Below, piece after piece: positions 57,097 through 59,094 of a DNA stretch of 59,094 bases. This DNA is from Erwinia psidii. Its GTDB lineage: Bacteria; Pseudomonadota; Gammaproteobacteria; Enterobacterales; Enterobacteriaceae. Each line of letters starts with the position of its first letter. The first letter of the stretch is position 1. Location: assembly GCF_003846135.1 (NCBI RefSeq), contig NZ_RHHM01000004.1, positions 244,926 to 304,019 on the forward strand. The letters are read 5' to 3'. The position numbers and the translations under genes are program-made. The notes under the pieces were generated by a model. It ran no database searches. It was not told the DNA's origin and worked only from the letters and a program-made list of their open reading frames with translations.

Positions 57097-58686
57097 TTAA
57101 TGGCGGAAGTGACGCATGTCGGTGAAGATCATTGCAATGCCATGCTCGTCAGCGGCAGCAATTACCTCTTCATCACGAATTGAACCGCCCGGCTGGATAA
57201 CACAGCTCACGCCGACGGCGGCGGCAGCATCAATACCGTCGCGGAATGGGAAGAAGGCATCAGAAGCCATGGCCGAGCCTTTCACTTCCAGCCCTTCGTC
57301 GCCCGCTTTGATCCCGGCAATTTTCGCAGAATAAACGCGGCTCATCTGGCCTGCACCTATGCCAATGGTCATGTTGTCACGTGCATAGACGATAGCGTTG
57401 GATTTCACGAACTTGGCCACTTTCCAACAGAACAGCGCATCGCGCAACTCCTGCTCAGTGGGCTGACGTTTGCTGACCACACGTAGCTGGCTTTCGGTCA
57501 CCATCCCCAGATCGCGGTCCTGCACCAGCAGGCCACCGTTGACACGTTTAAAGTCCAGACCTGCCTGGCGTTGCTGCCACTGGCCACAGGTCAGCACGCG
57601 GACATTCTGTTTGGCTGCGGTCACTTTCAGTGCTGCTTCACTTGCGGAAGGGGCAATGATCACTTCCACGAACTGACGGCTGATGATCGCCTGTGCAGTC
57701 GCTTCATCCAGTTCACGGTTGAAAGCAATGATGCCACCAAAGGCTGAGGTTGGGTCAGTCTTGTACGCCAGTTCGTAAGCATGAAGGATAGTGCTGCCGG
57801 CAGCGACCCCACAGGGGTTAGCATGTTTGACAATAACGCAGGCTGGCTCGTTAAACGCTTTCACGCATTCCAGCGCCGCGTCGGTATCTGCGATATTGTT
57901 GTAAGACAGCGCCTTGCCCTGAGCCTGTTGTGCGGTGGCGACCGACGCTTCCGTGAGGTTTTCCTCTATATAGAAAGCGGCATCCTGGTGGCTGTTCTCG
58001 CCGTAACGCATATCCTGCTTCTTGATGAAGTTCAGGTTAAGCGTGCGTGGGAAGCGACCTGAAGGTTCCGTAGTGTCACCATGATAGGCCGGAACCAGGC
58101 TGCCGAAATAGTTGGCAATCATACTGTCGTAAGCGGCGGTATGCTCAAAGGCTTTAATCGCCAAATCAAAGCGGGTGGAGAGTTTCAGGGAATTATTGTT
58201 GGCGTCCATCTCGTCAATAATGGCCTGATAGTCACTGCTCTTGACCACAATTGCCACGTCCTGATGATTCTTTGCCGCAGAACGCACCATGGTCGGGCCA
58301 CCGATATCAATATTTTCAACGGCATCTGCCAGTGAACAGCCATCGCGGGCAACTGTCTGAGCAAAGGGATACAGGTTAACCACTACCATGTCGATAGGGG
58401 AAATGCTGTGTTCCTGCATGATCTCATCATCCTGGCCTCGGCGTCCGAGGATGCCACCATGCACTTTGGGATGCAGGGTTTTGACACGTCCATCCATCAT
58501 TTCCGGGAAGCCGGTGTAATCAGAAACTTCAGTGACGCTTAAACCTGCTTCAGCAAGCAGGCGGGCGGTTCCGCCAGTTGAAAGCAGTTCAACACCGCGC
58601 GTTGACAGCGCCTGAGCAAACGGCAGGATACCGGCTTTGTCAGAGACGCTAAGCAGAGCGCGGCGTACAGGACGAGGTTGTTGCAT
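57097..58686 (-). CDS. purH: PurH, bifunctional AICAR transformylase / IMP cyclohydrolase
   Basis: A 529-residue enzyme catalysing the last two steps to IMP. N-terminal cyclohydrolase ([20 protein letters not shown]) and C-terminal transformylase ([13 protein letters not shown]) are complete. Same length as in E. coli. The PurR-type operator is about 140 bp upstream. Confidence 0.98.
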   Translation of the reverse strand: MQQPRPVRRALLSVSDKAGILPFAQALSTRGVELLSTGGTARLLAEAGLSVTEVSDYTGFPEMMDGRVKTLHPKVHGGILGRRGQDDEIMQEHSISPIDMVVVNLYPFAQTVARDGCSLADAVENIDIGGPTMVRSAAKNHQDVAIVVKSSDYQAIIDEMDANNNSLKLSTRFDLAIKAFEHTAAYDSMIANYFGSLVPAYHGDTTEPSGRFPRTLNLNFIKKQDMRYGENSHQDAAFYIEENLTEASVATAQQAQGKALSYNNIADTDAALECVKAFNEPACVIVKHANPCGVAAGSTILHAYELAYKTDPTSAFGGIIAFNRELDEATAQAIISRQFVEVIIAPSASEAALKVTAAKQNVRVLTCGQWQQRQAGLDFKRVNGGLLVQDRDLGMVTESQLRVVSKRQPTEQELRDALFCWKVAKFVKSNAIVYARDNMTIGIGAGQMSRVYSAKIAGIKAGDEGLEVKGSAMASDAFFPFRDGIDAAAAVGVSCVIQPGGSIRDEEVIAAADEHGIAMIFTDMRHFRH

Positions 58687-58818
58687 GAGGTTTATCCCCT
58701 GGTTTTGGTTCGCACAGATAAGAACGTTACATCAACCCTGGTCATCTTCCTTACAGATAAAGAAGTGTGGCGTTGATTCAGGTAACGCCCCCAGCAGAGG
58801 TCCAGGATTTTGCCTGGC

Positions 58819-58840
58819 ATTGTAGCGAAAACGTTTGCGC
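58819..58840 (-). promoter_or_regulatory. PurR operator and -10 of purHD
   Basis: On the minus strand GCGCAAACGTTTTCGC matches the PurR consensus ACGCAAACGTTTTCGT closely, and TACAAT directly follows. Purine repression of purHD is thus expected. Confidence 0.85.
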
Positions 58841-58957
58841 GGTGCTCGTCTAAATTTCCGGCATGCCATTAATGTGGATAACTTTGTGTATAACTGCGTA
58901 TAAACAGCCCTTTTGCTGTGGAATGCAGCGAACGCACTATTTTTTGCAATTTAGGGG

Positions 58958-58985
58958 TTGTCAGGGTGCGTAAACTCCCTATAAT
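58958..58985 (+). promoter_or_regulatory. rrn P1 promoter
   Basis: TTGTCA (58958-58963), 16 bp, TATAAT (58980-58985), then GCGCCACCACTGACACGG: the classic rrn P1 with its GC-rich discriminator. It diverges from purH, as does rrnE in E. coli. Confidence 0.95.
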
Positions 58986-59079
58986 GCGCCACCACTGACA
59001 CGGAACAACGGCTTACGGGTCGCCGGGTTAAGAGGTTCAGCACGCTGAACCGCCGGAGCAACTTCTTCTCAAAAAGACG

Positions 59080-59094
59080 TTGACTCTGAAGGAG
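59080..59094 (+). promoter_or_regulatory. rrn P2 -35 element, truncated by the window edge
   Basis: TTGACT at 59080-59085 matches the P2 -35 hexamer, and TTGACTCTG is the usual context. The -10 lies beyond the end of the window, as does the 16S gene. Confidence 0.8.

Overview
The window is a chromosomal segment of an enterobacterial genome. The block tRNA(Thr-Tyr-Gly-Thr)-tufB-secE-nusG-rplKAJL-rpoBC, followed by thiCEFSGH, rsd, nudC, hemE, nfi, yjaG, hupA, yjaH, purHD and an rrn promoter, is the order known from Escherichia coli, and the proteins are close to the E. coli ones. The left-hand neighbours (a type VI secretion cluster with TagK/TagJ, kdp, an ABC exporter, a FemAB-like protein) suggest Erwiniaceae (Erwinia/Pantoea-like). 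The order-level placement is firm; the family-level one is inference.

Layout. 1-3260: tail of a type VI secretion cluster (a C-terminus built of Thr-Glu-Thr-Pro repeats, a PAAR spike tip, a TagK-like protein, TagJ/ImpE, TssE) and a small SRPBCC protein. 3332-10681: kdpFABCD behind a well-conserved KdpE-type operator, but with no kdpE after kdpD. 10697-17877: an esterase, a DeoR-family remnant, zinT with a Zur-like dyad, an ABC exporter, a FemAB-like protein, a MarA/RamA-type regulator, yqhA and a Tat-type esterase. 17893-20115: coaA and a decayed acetyltransferase gene. 20116-34986: the tRNA-tufB and ribosomal/RNA polymerase operons. 34987-37475: an AT-rich gene-poor insertion holding a 28-unit hexanucleotide repeat and a stop-interrupted small reading frame. 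37476-43096: thiCEFSGH on the minus strand under a TPP riboswitch. 43228-48280: rsd to yjaH. 48616-54607: a sigma-54 controlled lactose/cellobiose-family PTS (IIA, IIB, IIC) with a tyrosine-phosphatase-family gene and a LevR-type activator, sitting where E. coli carries zraPSR. 54608-55801: a degenerate IS200/IS605-type element. 55802-58686: purHD. 58825-59094: PurR operator, then rrn P1 and the start of P2; the 16S gene begins just beyond the window.

Most notable. (1) A roughly 140-bp palindromic repeat element sits inside the terminal hairpin of the rplJ (L10) autoregulatory leader, downstream of two tandem 121-bp copies of a related element. (2) The sigma-54 PTS operon encodes a C-X5-R phosphatase and no glycosidase, suggesting a transport-then-dephosphorylate or signalling module. 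(3) kdpD has lost its usual partner kdpE. (4) An (ATTGGT/GTTGGT)x28 microsatellite lies between rpoC and thiH. (5) A tRNA-tail repeat resembling E. coli rtT, plus a perfect 12-bp hairpin, lie inside the tRNA operon. (6) G-tracts of 8-9 occur in several accessory genes, one of them inside a phosphatase active-site loop.
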